A stretch of DNA of 64,000 nt from Prochlorococcus marinus bv. HNLC1 (lineage in GTDB: Bacteria; Cyanobacteriota; Cyanobacteriia; PCC-6307; Cyanobiaceae): the NCBI GenBank assembly GCA_000218705.1, contig GL947594.1, positions 580,358 to 644,357 on the forward strand, read 5' to 3'. Position numbers and translations under genes: made by a program. Below the pieces are notes generated by a model. That model saw only the letters and a list, made by a program, of their open reading frames with translations, did no database searches and was not told the DNA's origin. The number at the start of each line of letters is the position of its first letter. The first letter of the stretch is position 1. This document shows positions 28,316 through 36,903 of the stretch, one piece after another.

Positions 28316-28510
28316 TTAATTCTCACACCTTATAAGATCTATACTATTTGGATGATCATGTATATATTTATTAAATTCCATTGCTAAAGTCCTTGCTTCA
28401 AAAGCATCAAATGCATAAAAGCAATTTTCTAGTCGTATGTTATTAAAATTTCGATAATGTACTGTGTATGGTTTTAAATTATTAGTTTTTGAGTTCTTTA
28501 AATTATTCAT
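28316..28510 (-). CDS. Hypothetical protein, 64 aa
   Basis: The protein is small and soluble, with YTVHYRNFNNIRLENCFYAF followed by DAFEARTLAMEFNKYIHDHP and a C-terminal DLIRCEN. The aromatic, helix-forming pattern with two cysteines looks folded rather than random, but I know no family. The pattern YAFDAFEARTLA resembles small proteins common in Prochlorococcus accessory regions. It lies just after gpgS, convergent to it. Confidence 0.6.
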   Translation of the reverse strand: MNNLKNSKTNNLKPYTVHYRNFNNIRLENCFYAFDAFEARTLAMEFNKYIHDHPNSIDLIRCEN

Positions 28511-28603
28511 TTTCTAGAAATACCTATTTAAAACTTGCAATAAATAAATAAACTTAGGAATGAAATTTGTTGTTATCAATATATAAGTTATTACGGGCTA
28601 AGA

Positions 28604-28738
28604 TTAATCTTTTATTCTTGGAGATTTATTAATAGCTTTTTTATTATGTTTATTTTTACCTTCAATTAAAAAAACAAATTTATATAATATTTTACCGAAA
28701 AAAGGATACCAAAAATTGTTATAAAGAAACTTAAACAT
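28604..28738 (-). CDS. Small basic membrane-associated protein, 44 aa
   Basis: MFKFLYNNFWYPFFGKILYK is aromatic and basic, followed by FVFLIEGKNKHNKKAINKS and RIKD. It could be an amphipathic or single-helix peptide. It starts 3 bp after the stop of the 63-aa gene, in operon-like packing. No family is recognised, and coding status is only moderately supported. Confidence 0.45.
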   Translation of the reverse strand: MFKFLYNNFWYPFFGKILYKFVFLIEGKNKHNKKAINKSPRIKD

Positions 28739-28741
28739 TTT

Positions 28742-28933
28742 TTAGGCAACTAAATATGAATCAGCATAGTCGCCTGAACTTGAAGATTTATTATTATCAT
28801 TGAAATTATCAAGCTCTAAAGATTCAAAAATGTACTGCATTATTAAATAATCAAGTTCACCTTTTAATAAATTGTCCTCAGATGAAATAATATCATCGAC
28901 AAACATGTCAAAAGCTTCAAGTTCTTTACTCAT
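28742..28933 (-). CDS. Hypothetical acidic protein, 63 aa
   Basis: The strongly acidic helix-rich protein MSKELEAFDMFVDDIISSED is followed by NLLKGELDYLIMQYIFESLE and a Ser/Asp-rich tail. There are no cysteines or membrane segments. The amphipathic pattern suggests a small regulatory or protein-binding helix bundle. It shares an operon with the 44-aa gene downstream. The role is unknown. Confidence 0.6.
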   Translation of the reverse strand: MSKELEAFDMFVDDIISSEDNLLKGELDYLIMQYIFESLELDNFNDNNKSSSSGDYADSYLVA

Positions 28934-29118
28934 CCTTAAATAAAAATTATCATTAATATAACTTACTTGTTTAATAAGTCAATCATTTAAATTTAATATA
29001 TTCAAAATAAATTAGATAAGTGTATATATAAATACAATAAATTTACTTTAAGCTTAATTTTCTGAAAAAACTTGAAAAGTATAGTTTCTATGTAAAAGTA
29101 AGATAAAGTTTTTACTAA

Positions 29119-29262
29119 ATGATTACAATTTTAAAACAAGATTTTGATAAGAAGAAAAGATCAAACTTTTTAAAATCAGATCTTAATAAATATTTAGTTG
29201 ATAAGAATCAAATTAGAGAATATCCAAATCGTATATGGTTTAAAGGTAGTCGCTACAGATAA
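29119..29262 (+). CDS. Small basic protein, 47 aa
   Basis: MITILKQDFDKKKRSNFLKS continues DLNKYLVDKNQIREYPNRIW and ends FKGSRYR. It is highly basic, soluble and possibly nucleic-acid binding. A -10-like hexamer (TAAGAT in AAAGTAAGATAAAG) lies about 20 bp upstream. No family is recognised. The adjacent gene at 29333 is 70 bp downstream. Confidence 0.5.
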   Translation: MITILKQDFDKKKRSNFLKSDLNKYLVDKNQIREYPNRIWFKGSRYR

Positions 29263-29332
29263 TTTTATTTTACTAAAAAATCAATTGAAAGATATTATAT
29301 GTATAGTTTCAATTACTTATATTAACTTTAGT

Positions 29333-29488
29333 ATGTCTGATTTACTTCAAAAGGATTTAGGTTCAAGTTTATTATCTATCACTGTATTACTAGGATGGCT
29401 TGGAATAGGATTTGTTATTTTAAGAATATTGACTATATCTATAAAAAGGATTCTTGAAGCGGTATTTAAACTTTCGAATAAAAAATAA
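29333..29488 (+). CDS. Small single-pass membrane protein, 51 aa
   Basis: I start at the ATG giving MSDLLQKDLGSSLLSITVLL, because an upstream TTG/ATT-type extension would add an unrelated charged stretch. The membrane helix SITVLLGWLGIGFVILRILT is followed by a basic tail (ISIKRILEAVFKLSNKK) that should stay in the cytoplasm. No family is recognised. It is followed by the DUF2862 gene. Confidence 0.6.
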   Translation: MSDLLQKDLGSSLLSITVLLGWLGIGFVILRILTISIKRILEAVFKLSNKK

Positions 29489-29543
29489 AATATAAATTTA
29501 ATATTTTCACTCATATTTTAATCATTTATGGTAGCTTTAATTC

Positions 29544-29930
29544 ATGGAATTTTTAGATTTAGTTAAAGTAGGCTCTCTTGTAAATATTAATGTTAATCTA
29601 TCAAAGGATAGGTTATCTTCTAAAACACTTAATGCAATTAAAGATAGTTCCAGTTTTAAAGTAAAAGATTTTCGACTAACTGATGGAAAAGGAGTGGGAG
29701 TTATTGTAGAGTTTTCAAATGGAGAAGAAGAATGGTTTTTTGAAAATGAAATTGAAATACTTGATGATAACGGTAAAATAATTCCAAGAGATGATGCTTT
29801 AGAGAAAAATATTTTTATTAGTAATTTGTTAAAAGACTTAAAATATAAACCAAGAACAAATGTTAAAGAACTTATTAATCCTATTAACTTTTTTTCTTGG
29901 TTAATTTACTCTTTAAAGGATATTTTTTAA
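29544..29930 (+). CDS. DUF2862 domain protein
   Basis: The 128-aa protein contains the cyanobacterial DUF2862 pattern: SLVNINVNLSKDRLSSKTLN, then FKVKDFRLTDGKGVGVIVEF and NGEEEWFFENEIE. This small SH3-like beta domain has no known function. A C-terminal tail of about 45 residues ends in a hydrophobic segment (NFFSWLIYSLKDIF) that could touch a membrane. It stands 78 bp before the ABC exporter operon. Confidence 0.82.
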   Translation: MEFLDLVKVGSLVNINVNLSKDRLSSKTLNAIKDSSSFKVKDFRLTDGKGVGVIVEFSNGEEEWFFENEIEILDDNGKIIPRDDALEKNIFISNLLKDLKYKPRTNVKELINPINFFSWLIYSLKDIF

Positions 29931-30008
29931 ATAAATAGAAAATAATATTGATAATATAACCTCACATTTGTAATAGAAAATAAGTTAGATTAGAAAAAAT
30001 AATAAAAA

Positions 30009-30995
30009 ATGAGAAAGAATATAATAGAGGTTAAAGATATAACAAAATCTTTTACTATTTCTGCCAAAACTCCAGGTATAAAGGGTACTTTAAGACATTT
30101 CTTCAATAGAAAAACCATTGAAAAAAAAGTTGTTAAGAATATAAATTTTGAAATAAATGAAGGAGAAATAGTTGGATTTCTTGGTGCTAATGGCGCAGGT
30201 AAAACTACAATACTGAAAATCCTATGTGGTTTGCTTTATCCATCAAATGGATATATTTCAGTTGCTGGATCTCGTCCTTTTGAGAGGGAAACATCATTTT
30301 TAAAAAAAATAACTTTAATAATGGGACAAAAACAACAACTTATTTGGGATATACCACCGATAGATTCCTTTTATTTAAATGCCTCAATATACGGTATAGA
30401 AAAAAATGAAGCAATAAAAAGAATTAAAGACTTATCTGAAATGCTTGAAATAGATTCTGAACTTTATTTACCTGTCAGGAAACTATCTTTAGGCCAACGT
30501 ATGAAAGCTGAATTACTAGCAGCATTAATACATAAACCTAGCATTTTATTTTTGGATGAACCTACATTGGGACTTGATATAAATGCTCAAGCAAATTTAA
30601 GAAAATTTCTTCAAATTTATAATAAACAAACAGGTGCAACAATACTATTAACCAGCCACTACATGAAGGATATAACTTACCTTTGTAAAAGAGTAATCTG
30701 TATTCATGAAGGTTATATTACATATGATGGAAAACTTGAGAAATTATTAACAAAACTTTCACCAAATAAAGATGTATCAATCATATGCAAATCTATAAAA
30801 GATATAGAAAATTTAAAAAAATTAAATTTAGAAATAAAAAATATTAATGATAATCAAATCACTTTTACAGTAAACAAATTAGATTTCAAAAATACTCTTA
30901 AAGAGATATTAAATAAATTTGATATTGAGGACTTACACATTAATGAACCTCCAATTGATGAGGTAATTGGAAAAATTTTAATTAATAAAAAATAA
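30009..30995 (+). CDS. ABC-2-type transporter, ATP-binding protein
   Basis: The 328-aa ATPase has Walker A GANGAGKTT (59-67), a Q-loop (LIMGQKQQL), the variant signature LSLGQRMKAE and Walker B ILFLDEPTLGLD. The N-terminal insertion KTPGIKGTLRHFFNRK before Walker A and the GxxQRMKAE signature are typical of the ABC-2 exporters with DUF990-type permeases. It is first of three tightly spaced genes (1 bp, then ATGA overlap). The substrate is unknown. Confidence 0.93.
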   Translation: MRKNIIEVKDITKSFTISAKTPGIKGTLRHFFNRKTIEKKVVKNINFEINEGEIVGFLGANGAGKTTILKILCGLLYPSNGYISVAGSRPFERETSFLKKITLIMGQKQQLIWDIPPIDSFYLNASIYGIEKNEAIKRIKDLSEMLEIDSELYLPVRKLSLGQRMKAELLAALIHKPSILFLDEPTLGLDINAQANLRKFLQIYNKQTGATILLTSHYMKDITYLCKRVICIHEGYITYDGKLEKLLTKLSPNKDVSIICKSIKDIENLKKLNLEIKNINDNQITFTVNKLDFKNTLKEILNKFDIEDLHINEPPIDEVIGKILINKK

Positions 30996-30996
30996 A

Positions 30997-31788
30997 ATGA
31001 AAAATTCATCAATCTATAAATTCAGTACTTTATTTAAAACTCAATATGCAAATATGCTTGAATATAGAGCTGAAATTGCTTTATGGGCTATTTCTGGAGT
31101 TATACCATTTTTCATGTTGAATATATGGACCAATAATGGATTAAACGAATCAATAAATATTAGTAATGTAATGCTTTCTAGATATTTTTTAAGTGCATTT
31201 TTTGTTAGACAATTTTCTGTAGTTTGGGTTGTATTCACATTTGAAGAAGATGCTCTTTTAGGCAGGGTATCTCCATATATTATTCAACCTTTACATCCTT
31301 TCATAAGATATTTTGCTCAACATATTGCTGAACAAATAACAAGGTTTCCTTTTGCATTATTCATAGCTATATTTTTTTTTATATTTAATCCACAAAGTTT
31401 ATGGATACCTTCTTTTTTGACAATAATAATTTCTCTTGTAAGTATTTTTTTCTCATTTTTAATACAATTTCTAATGCAATCAATTATCGCTAGTTTTTGT
31501 TTCTGGACAGAGAAAGCAAGCTCCATTGAGAAATTATTATTTATTCCTACATTATTTCTTTCTGGATTATTAGCTCCAGTTTCATCATTTCCTCCCTATG
31601 TAAAGTCTTGGATTTATCTAACACCTTTTCCTTATTTAATAGATTTCCCTGCAAGTATTTTATCTGGGAATCAAGCCAATATAACTGAAGGCATATTTAT
31701 ACAGTTTTTATGGATTATTTTATTTTTTACTATTTTTAAGAAATCATGGAAAGCTGGAACAAAAAAGTTTACTGCTATGGGTTTATGA
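30997..31788 (+). CDS. ABC-2-type permease subunit 1
   Basis: The 263-aa membrane protein has about six hydrophobic helices and the motif YRAEIALWAISGVIPFFML at the start, as in DUF990/ABC-2 permeases. It starts 1 bp after the ATPase gene and overlaps the next permease by ATGA. The pair would form a heterodimeric membrane channel, perhaps exporting a hydrophobic compound or polymer. Confidence 0.88.
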   Translation: MKNSSIYKFSTLFKTQYANMLEYRAEIALWAISGVIPFFMLNIWTNNGLNESINISNVMLSRYFLSAFFVRQFSVVWVVFTFEEDALLGRVSPYIIQPLHPFIRYFAQHIAEQITRFPFALFIAIFFFIFNPQSLWIPSFLTIIISLVSIFFSFLIQFLMQSIIASFCFWTEKASSIEKLLFIPTLFLSGLLAPVSSFPPYVKSWIYLTPFPYLIDFPASILSGNQANITEGIFIQFLWIILFFTIFKKSWKAGTKKFTAMGL

Positions 31789-32579
31789 ATATAAAAAAAT
31801 ATTTACAAGTTTATTCTTATTTTAATTATTCCTCTTTTTCTATTGAATTGGAGTATAAGATTAATTTATTTATTGATTTATTAACCTCTATTTTAGGACT
31901 AATTGGAAGCGTTTTTTTACTATCTATATTTTTCTCAAATACAGATGAGATAGGTGGATGGAATTTCAACCAAGCATTAATAATACAGGGTATATACACT
32001 ATTTTAAATGGAGTTACTAATACTTGGTTTAATCCTAATTTAAAGGAAATTGTAAAATACATAAGAGAAGGAACTTTAGATTATGTTTTACTAAAGCCTA
32101 TAGATAGCCAGTTTTGGATTTCTTTTAAAAGAATTTCTCCTACAGGATTAATAGAAATATTATTAGGTTTTTTTGTTCTCAGTTATTGTTTTTATATAAA
32201 TAATATATCTTTTACAATTTGGTCTTTTATTTTATTAATAATTACATTAATTTGTTCAATCTCAATTTTATACAGTTTGTGGTTCTTAATATCCACAACT
32301 ACCATATGGTTTGTTAAAACATGGAACGCGACTGAAGTTTTAAGATCTTTTTTATATATGGGTAGATTTCCTATGGATTCATTTTCTTTTTCTTTAAGAA
32401 TATTTTTTAGCACTGTTATACCAATAACATTTATAACAACTATTCCATCAGAAGTTTTGCTGGGTTTATCTCCTGCATGGAAAATAATTTTAGAAGTTTT
32501 AGTATCTATGACTTTTTTAATTTTTTCTAGGAAATTTTGGAAATTTGCGCTAAGATTTTATACCTCTGCTTCTAGTTAA
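31785..32579 (+). CDS. ABC-2-type permease subunit 2
   Basis: The 264-aa permease starts MNIKKYLQVYSYFNYSSFSI at the ATG in the ATGA overlap with permease 1, which is more convincing than the in-frame ATG at 31746. It has six or so hydrophobic helices and the DUF990-like IREGTLDYVLLKPIDSQFWI segment, which is the most recognisable family feature. It completes the three-gene exporter. Confidence 0.88.
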   Translation: MNIKKYLQVYSYFNYSSFSIELEYKINLFIDLLTSILGLIGSVFLLSIFFSNTDEIGGWNFNQALIIQGIYTILNGVTNTWFNPNLKEIVKYIREGTLDYVLLKPIDSQFWISFKRISPTGLIEILLGFFVLSYCFYINNISFTIWSFILLIITLICSISILYSLWFLISTTTIWFVKTWNATEVLRSFLYMGRFPMDSFSFSLRIFFSTVIPITFITTIPSEVLLGLSPAWKIILEVLVSMTFLIFSRKFWKFALRFYTSASS

Positions 32580-32585
32580 TAAAAA

Positions 32586-32852
32586 TTAAAAGCTAAATTC
32601 CCTACAAAAATCCCAAATTTTTTGTTTTTTTAATTGTTTAGTCAGTTTTGATAATTTTTTAAAGTTGCTTTGTGATTTATCTACAAGAATTAATCTACAT
32701 AAATAATTTATTTCGTAATAACTGGTTAACTTATTTAGATTAAATGAAATATTTGTGAAAAGAACAGCAAAAAAGGTAATTATTGATATCGCAAGCGATA
32801 ATGACAATCTATCTGAAAATCTATTTTGATCAGTTTTTATTTCAAATTTCAT
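32586..32852 (-). CDS. Hypothetical membrane protein, 88 aa
   Basis: The start ATG (32852-32850) overlaps the preceding stop as TAATG, giving MKFEIKTDQNRFSDRLSLSL and then one hydrophobic helix (AISIITFFAVLFTNISF). The C-terminal half is Lys-rich (SKLTKQLKKQKIWDFCREF). A longer start eight codons upstream exists but is less likely. It is convergent with the ABC exporter, 6 bp apart. The function is unknown. Confidence 0.6.
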   Translation of the reverse strand: MKFEIKTDQNRFSDRLSLSLAISIITFFAVLFTNISFNLNKLTSYYEINYLCRLILVDKSQSNFKKLSKLTKQLKKQKIWDFCREFSF

Positions 32853-33079
32853 TATTCCATAATATATTTTGGGCATTTAACTGCCGCTACAGCTATAGCA
32901 GCTACCTTAAAATTGTCTGACTCTTCAATTACATTTTTTACTTTTAAAGGTCCAAACTCATAACTAGCATCACTATATGCCAATAAAAGAGATTTATAAT
33001 TATCATAACCAGTATCTCTATATTCACAAAAATTATTTCCAACTAGATTTAATAAGGTCAATAGACTCAATTCAACCAT
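32852..33079 (-). CDS. Hypothetical protein, 75 aa
   Basis: The protein reads MVELSLLTLLNLVGNNFCEY, then RDTGYDNYKSLLLAYSDASY and a C-terminal AAIAVAAVKCPKYIME. Two cysteines frame a compact helical pattern typical of folded small cyanobacterial proteins. It is translationally coupled (TAATG) to the membrane protein downstream. The family is not recognised, but the composition differs from random A+T-rich translation. Confidence 0.65.
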   Translation of the reverse strand: MVELSLLTLLNLVGNNFCEYRDTGYDNYKSLLLAYSDASYEFGPLKVKNVIEESDNFKVAAIAVAAVKCPKYIME

Positions 33080-33237
33080 AATTTTTTAATTAATAAGCAC
33101 TTTTATGAATAATACATTGAATATTAAGTAATTCAAGTTAAAAATTAAATAAGAAAATATACAAGTAATTTTAAATTTAAAGATTTTAAATAAATCATAT
33201 ATATTAAAGAACTAATCAATAATTTCAATGTCAACAC

Positions 33238-33358
33238 TATCTGTAGCGCTTAATTGATCAATTAAATCCGCTACAGGTGGGGGCTTGCAATTTACTCGAA
33301 TTTGGTTTAAAAATAAAGTTCCCCATCACCTGGCTTCACGGTTGTGAAGCCTTTTTTT
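33238..33358 (+). ncRNA. Candidate structured small RNA with intrinsic terminator
   Basis: Three helices can be drawn in about 120 nt without a coding sequence. First, CTGTAGCG (33241-33248) pairs with CGCTACAG (33269-33276), with a self-complementary TTAATTGATCAATTAA inside. Second, GGTGGGG pairs with CCCC-AT-CACC near 33321-33330. Third comes a GC-rich terminator hairpin followed by T7. A TATATT-like -10 lies near 33200. It sits alone between two minus-strand genes. I cannot match it to a named cyanobacterial RNA. Confidence 0.6.
33332..33358 (+). terminator. Rho-independent terminator
   Basis: GGCTTCAC-GGTT-GTGAAGCC forms a perfect 8-bp GC-containing stem with a tetraloop followed by seven T. 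It is the clearest intrinsic terminator in the window and reads on the plus strand, where no protein gene ends, so it must terminate an RNA gene. Confidence 0.85.
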
Positions 33359-33546
33359 ATTTCTAGGATATTGTCCTTTACAAGATATTGATTCATGAGA
33401 ATTAGAATAGGAAATTAATTTCTATTTTTAAATTGGAGATTTTATACATAACTAATACTGCAAGATTATTAAATAAGTAGTTTTTATATGATGATTACTC
33501 AATAAAGATTAATTATTAATAATATTTTGAAATAATAAAGTATTTA

Positions 33547-34341
33547 CTAATATAAGTTAAATAATTTAAATATTAATGTTAAACCAATTAAAAAACATAA
33601 GCATGTAAAAAGTTTCTTAATAAATTTATTTCCCTTTAAATTTGACAAATGTGCACCACTAAATCCTCCCAGAAAAGAACCCAATATTAATATACTTATA
33701 ATATTTAAAGGCAAAGAACCTATCTTACTTAGTGCTATAGCTCCTGCGGCATTCCAAAAGATTCCTACAGTAAGAAAAGTAATGCTAATTGAAGTAAGAA
33801 AATCTAGGCCGAATGTCTGAATTAATAAAATAGTTACCAATAAACCTGTGCCAGAAGATATTGAACCATTTAAGATTCCAATAATAAATGCTAAAACATT
33901 AAATTTAATATAAGTATATGGCCCAATTTTCTTTTGAATAGATATCAACCCTAAATTAGGCTTAATAAAGGAATAATATCCCAGTAATATAGTAAAAATT
34001 GCTAATAATAAATACAAATACTCATCGGATATTAATGAGACAATAAAGGTTCCTAAAATAACTCCTGGAATACCAAATATTATTAATTGAAAAACTACCA
34101 AATAATTTTTTTCTATATTTTTATAGTTTCTTATCGAACCTCCAATTCCTAGTGCTACAGTTGCAATTTTATGAACAGCAAGAGCTTTATAATAAGGTAT
34201 TCCAAATAATATTAAGGCTGGCAATTGAATTAAACCTGCGCCCCCGCCTGCAATTGAGGAAAATACATTAGATAAGTATGAAATAATAAAAATTATAAAT
34301 TGGCTTAAAATATTTAGATCTTGATTAATATGAGAATCCAA
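33547..34341 (-). CDS. TSUP (TauE/SafE) family permease
   Basis: The 264-aa membrane protein belongs to the TSUP sulfite/organic-sulfonate exporter family. It has eight hydrophobic helices in two repeats, the first with NVFSSIAGGGAGLIQLPALI and the second with GILNGSISSGTGLLVTILLI. These glycine-rich loops (GGGAG/SGTG) are the family signature. The substrate may be a sulfur or organic anion. It stands alone between the small RNA and the HNH gene. Confidence 0.88.
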   Translation of the reverse strand: MDSHINQDLNILSQFIIFIISYLSNVFSSIAGGGAGLIQLPALILFGIPYYKALAVHKIATVALGIGGSIRNYKNIEKNYLVVFQLIIFGIPGVILGTFIVSLISDEYLYLLLAIFTILLGYYSFIKPNLGLISIQKKIGPYTYIKFNVLAFIIGILNGSISSGTGLLVTILLIQTFGLDFLTSISITFLTVGIFWNAAGAIALSKIGSLPLNIISILILGSFLGGFSGAHLSNLKGNKFIKKLFTCLCFLIGLTLIFKLFNLY

Positions 34342-34478
34342 AACAAATATATTCTTTCTAAAGATCAGATAAATTTAATTATAGTTCCATTTCATGAATT
34401 AAATTCAAATTGATCGATAAGTTAAAAGTCAAAAAGAAGTCATATCTGCTAATATCTTTTATAAATTAGTTTTTGTAA

Positions 34479-34820
34479 ATGCATAATCAAGATGCTATTT
34501 ATTTAGAACAATTATGTCCAAAAATAAATAATAAAAATTGGAGAGAATCACTACATAAAATCACAAGAAACAAATGTATTTATTGTGGATCTAATTCCGA
34601 ATCAATTGATCATTTATATCCTCGATCCAAAGGAGGAGAAACTATTACTAGTAATTGCGTACCTTGTTGTCTGTCCTGTAATGGTAAAAAATCAGATAAT
34701 GATGCTCTCGAATGGTATCGCAAACAAATCTTTTATGATCCAAGAAGGGCAATGGCTGTTAGGGCTTGGTATAACAATGAAATAAAATTAGCTTCTTTAT
34801 TACTAGGTTACGTTAAATAG
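34479..34820 (+). CDS. HNH endonuclease family protein
   Basis: The 113-aa protein carries a complete HNH fold: zinc pair Cys33-X2-Cys36, the catalytic DH in SIDHLYPRSKGG (Asp44-His45), Asn59 in TSNC and the second zinc pair Cys64-X2-Cys67 before NGKK. The C-terminal WYRKQIFYDPRRAMAVRAWY is typical of small cyanobacterial HNH proteins. It could be a free-standing homing-like or DNA-repair nuclease; no intron or host gene is nearby. Confidence 0.88.
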   Translation: MHNQDAIYLEQLCPKINNKNWRESLHKITRNKCIYCGSNSESIDHLYPRSKGGETITSNCVPCCLSCNGKKSDNDALEWYRKQIFYDPRRAMAVRAWYNNEIKLASLLLGYVK

Positions 34821-34883
34821 TTATTTTATATATTAATATTTTTTATTTAATTTTATATTATTTTTTAAATTAATATCTGTTAA

Positions 34884-35066
34884 TTAAATAAACTTTTGAC
34901 TAGGAGTATCATTGTTTTTATAACTTTGTGTATAATTATCCTTCCATATTAAAGGAGAATCAATAACTTTTCTTTCTGGAGATTTTACAGAAAAAATTAG
35001 TCCAAAAATAAAAAATATAGTGATTAAAATTATAATAATTACATTTTTATCAGATATATTATTCAT
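34884..35066 (-). CDS. Small membrane protein, 60 aa
   Basis: MNNISDKNVIIIILITIFFI begins a single N-terminal helix (to about residue 26). A polar tail follows with SPERKVIDSPLIWKDNYTQS and the end NNDTPSQKFI. It is likely anchored with the tail outside or in the periplasm. It is 9 bp downstream of a secreted protein gene on the same strand. No family is recognised. Confidence 0.55.
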   Translation of the reverse strand: MNNISDKNVIIIILITIFFIFGLIFSVKSPERKVIDSPLIWKDNYTQSYKNNDTPSQKFI

Positions 35067-35075
35067 ATATTTAAA

Positions 35076-35477
35076 TTAACCTGATAGTTTTTTATTAGGT
35101 GTAGTTTTTTCATTAATCTCTAAAAAATACTTTTTAAAATAATTAATCCCTTCTTTACCGGAAAGCCCAAAAGACCATCCACATTTATTTATAACTTTAA
35201 TAGATATTTGATTTGCTAAATCATCTTTTAATATAAACTTTTTTTGAGGATTGATAGAAAAAGCAACAATATTTTCTGTCTCTATAATTGCAGACCTCAT
35301 TGCTTGGTCTTTTGAAAAACCACTTTCAATTCCTTTACAGTATTTATTTGAAAAATTATTAGAAATTCTATTCCTTAGAGCAATTGCACTTGGATTTGTT
35401 GCAGTAGAAGAAAATCCTTGAATTGGATTAATTACTAGAATACTAACAATTACAAAGCTAATAAAAATTTTGAACAA
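35076..35477 (-). CDS. Secreted hypothetical protein, paralogue of 55802-56197
   Basis: The 133-aa protein has a signal peptide (about 1-24, ending GFSSTA). The mature part shows RNRISNNFSNKYCKGIESGF, an Ala-rich helix and FILKDDLANQISIKVINKCGWSF. The same cysteine spacing and helix order recur in the gene at 55802-56197 (FAKVFCEAKKGG, DTCGEF). It appears to be a small periplasmic family of unknown role, with a disulfide between the two cysteines. Confidence 0.7.
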   Translation of the reverse strand: MFKIFISFVIVSILVINPIQGFSSTATNPSAIALRNRISNNFSNKYCKGIESGFSKDQAMRSAIIETENIVAFSINPQKKFILKDDLANQISIKVINKCGWSFGLSGKEGINYFKKYFLEINEKTTPNKKLSG

Positions 35478-35640
35478 TTTAAATATTAAATTATATATTT
35501 ATAATAAATTATATTAACTAAAATTTTTAGTTTTAATAATCAAAAAAGATTTAATTTATAATATTTAAATTTCAATTTATTAAAAATGCCCATATTTTCG
35601 ATCTCTATCAGCCATAGTAATAATTAATAATTAAATTTAT

Positions 35641-35862
35641 ATGTATAATTTTTTTTCAACATTACTCTTTTTTCCAGATTGGACTAACGGTTTTCCCTCT
35701 GATTTCTTAATACTACATTTTTTTGTAGGAGCAATATTCATACCTTTTCTTATGATTAGCAGAAGGGCGAGAAACTTTGATAAAAAAAATCCCGAAGCAT
35801 ATTTAAATGGTTATAAAGATTTTAATAAATCTACCTTCTTAGGCTACGAAGAAATAAACTAA
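35641..35862 (+). CDS. Hypothetical membrane protein, 73 aa
   Basis: MYNFFSTLLFFPDWTNGFPS is followed by one hydrophobic helix DFLILHFFVGAIFIPFLMIS and a charged tail RRARNFDKKNPEAYLNGYKD. The Arg/Lys stretch right after the helix predicts a cytoplasmic C-terminus. It lies 25 bp before another single-pass gene. No family is recognised. Confidence 0.65.
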   Translation: MYNFFSTLLFFPDWTNGFPSDFLILHFFVGAIFIPFLMISRRARNFDKKNPEAYLNGYKDFNKSTFLGYEEIN

Positions 35863-35887
35863 TTTAAATAAATTTTGAATATATAGT

Positions 35888-36100
35888 ATGAAAGAAAATG
35901 TAGATTTAACAATTTTTAGCCCAACAGCTCCTTTGGGAATATTTATAATATTTTGTGGTCTTATTTTTAGTTCTATAGTTTTTTATATAATTTATGCAGT
36001 AAGCACAAATAAAGAATCATTAGAAGATAAAAAAATGAGGGATAAGAAAAATATCATCCAAAAGGAAAAAATAAATAGATTATTTCCTAAGAAAAAATAG
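35888..36100 (+). CDS. Hypothetical membrane protein, 70 aa
   Basis: MKENVDLTIFSPTAPLGIFI continues into IFCGLIFSSIVFYIIYAVST, one transmembrane helix. A Lys/Glu-rich cytoplasmic tail follows, ending RLFPKKK. It is a likely operon partner of the 73-aa membrane protein just upstream. The function is unknown. Confidence 0.65.
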   Translation: MKENVDLTIFSPTAPLGIFIIFCGLIFSSIVFYIIYAVSTNKESLEDKKMRDKKNIIQKEKINRLFPKKK

Positions 36101-36341
36101 AATTTATAACTTTTATTTTAGAAAGGTAGTTGTTAGTAATTGATACAGCTAAATCAATAGGGTCAAAAAACATTTTTTCAACTTCAGTAATACTAAACAT
36201 ATTTAAAACTTTATTTTATCAAAGCAAAGTTTTTATTGTGAGAAAAAAAGATAAATTTATAGTACAGAATATGATATCTATTGTAAAAAAAAAAATTTTT
36301 AAAATTCTAATACTATATTTGAATAAGTAGGATAATTAATT

Positions 36342-36845
36342 TTGATAAGTAGAAATTTATACTTAATTCTTGCTAGCGGAGAAATAAATGGAATAGGTTT
36401 TTGGTTAATTGATAAGACATATAATGAATTTCCAACTATAGAAAATAAAGATTTGTTGGAATGTCACAGAAAAGAATTAATAGCCGAGGAATCTGCAAAA
36501 GATATACTATTCGCAATAAATTTTAATCTCCATAATTTAATGAATGATTTAAAAAAAGATGGATTTAATATTGAAAATCCTCCAAAAGGTATATCCTTTA
36601 ATCTACCCTTAAATGTAATGGAAGATATTTTTGACTTTTGGCTAGAAACTTATAAAAATAAAAATTCTTGGCAAACTTCGTTAGGATTACTAAAAATAAA
36701 AAAAAGACTTTCTCTTTCAAGCATAATAAAAAGTAAAGCAATTAAAAGTCACGTTATAGATTTAGCATGCATTATTGAGAAACTTCATAATTATAGACCT
36801 AGCACTCAAGAGAAATATAAATATAAAGATCCAATGTGGAAATAA
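36342..36845 (+). CDS. Hypothetical protein, 167 aa
   Basis: The start is a TTG (MISRNLYLILASGEINGIGF), because no in-frame ATG precedes the hydrophobic beginning. The protein is soluble and rich in Asn/Lys, with FNLPLNVMEDIFDFWLETYK and later KSHVIDLACIIEKLHNYRPS in helical patterns. There is no recognised domain or catalytic motif. Codon use and length support a real gene. It stands in an accessory region. Confidence 0.65.
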   Translation: MISRNLYLILASGEINGIGFWLIDKTYNEFPTIENKDLLECHRKELIAEESAKDILFAINFNLHNLMNDLKKDGFNIENPPKGISFNLPLNVMEDIFDFWLETYKNKNSWQTSLGLLKIKKRLSLSSIIKSKAIKSHVIDLACIIEKLHNYRPSTQEKYKYKDPMWK

Positions 36846-36903
36846 TAATTTTTAATAAATAAGTGAACATAATATTCGAATGATTTTGTAAAGTTTATAG
36901 TTA

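Noticed and set aside
36130-36330. 66-aa open frame starting at TTG
   Set aside because: Its A+T-driven Ile/Lys-rich sequence, weak start and lack of any folded pattern make it indistinguishable from random translation.
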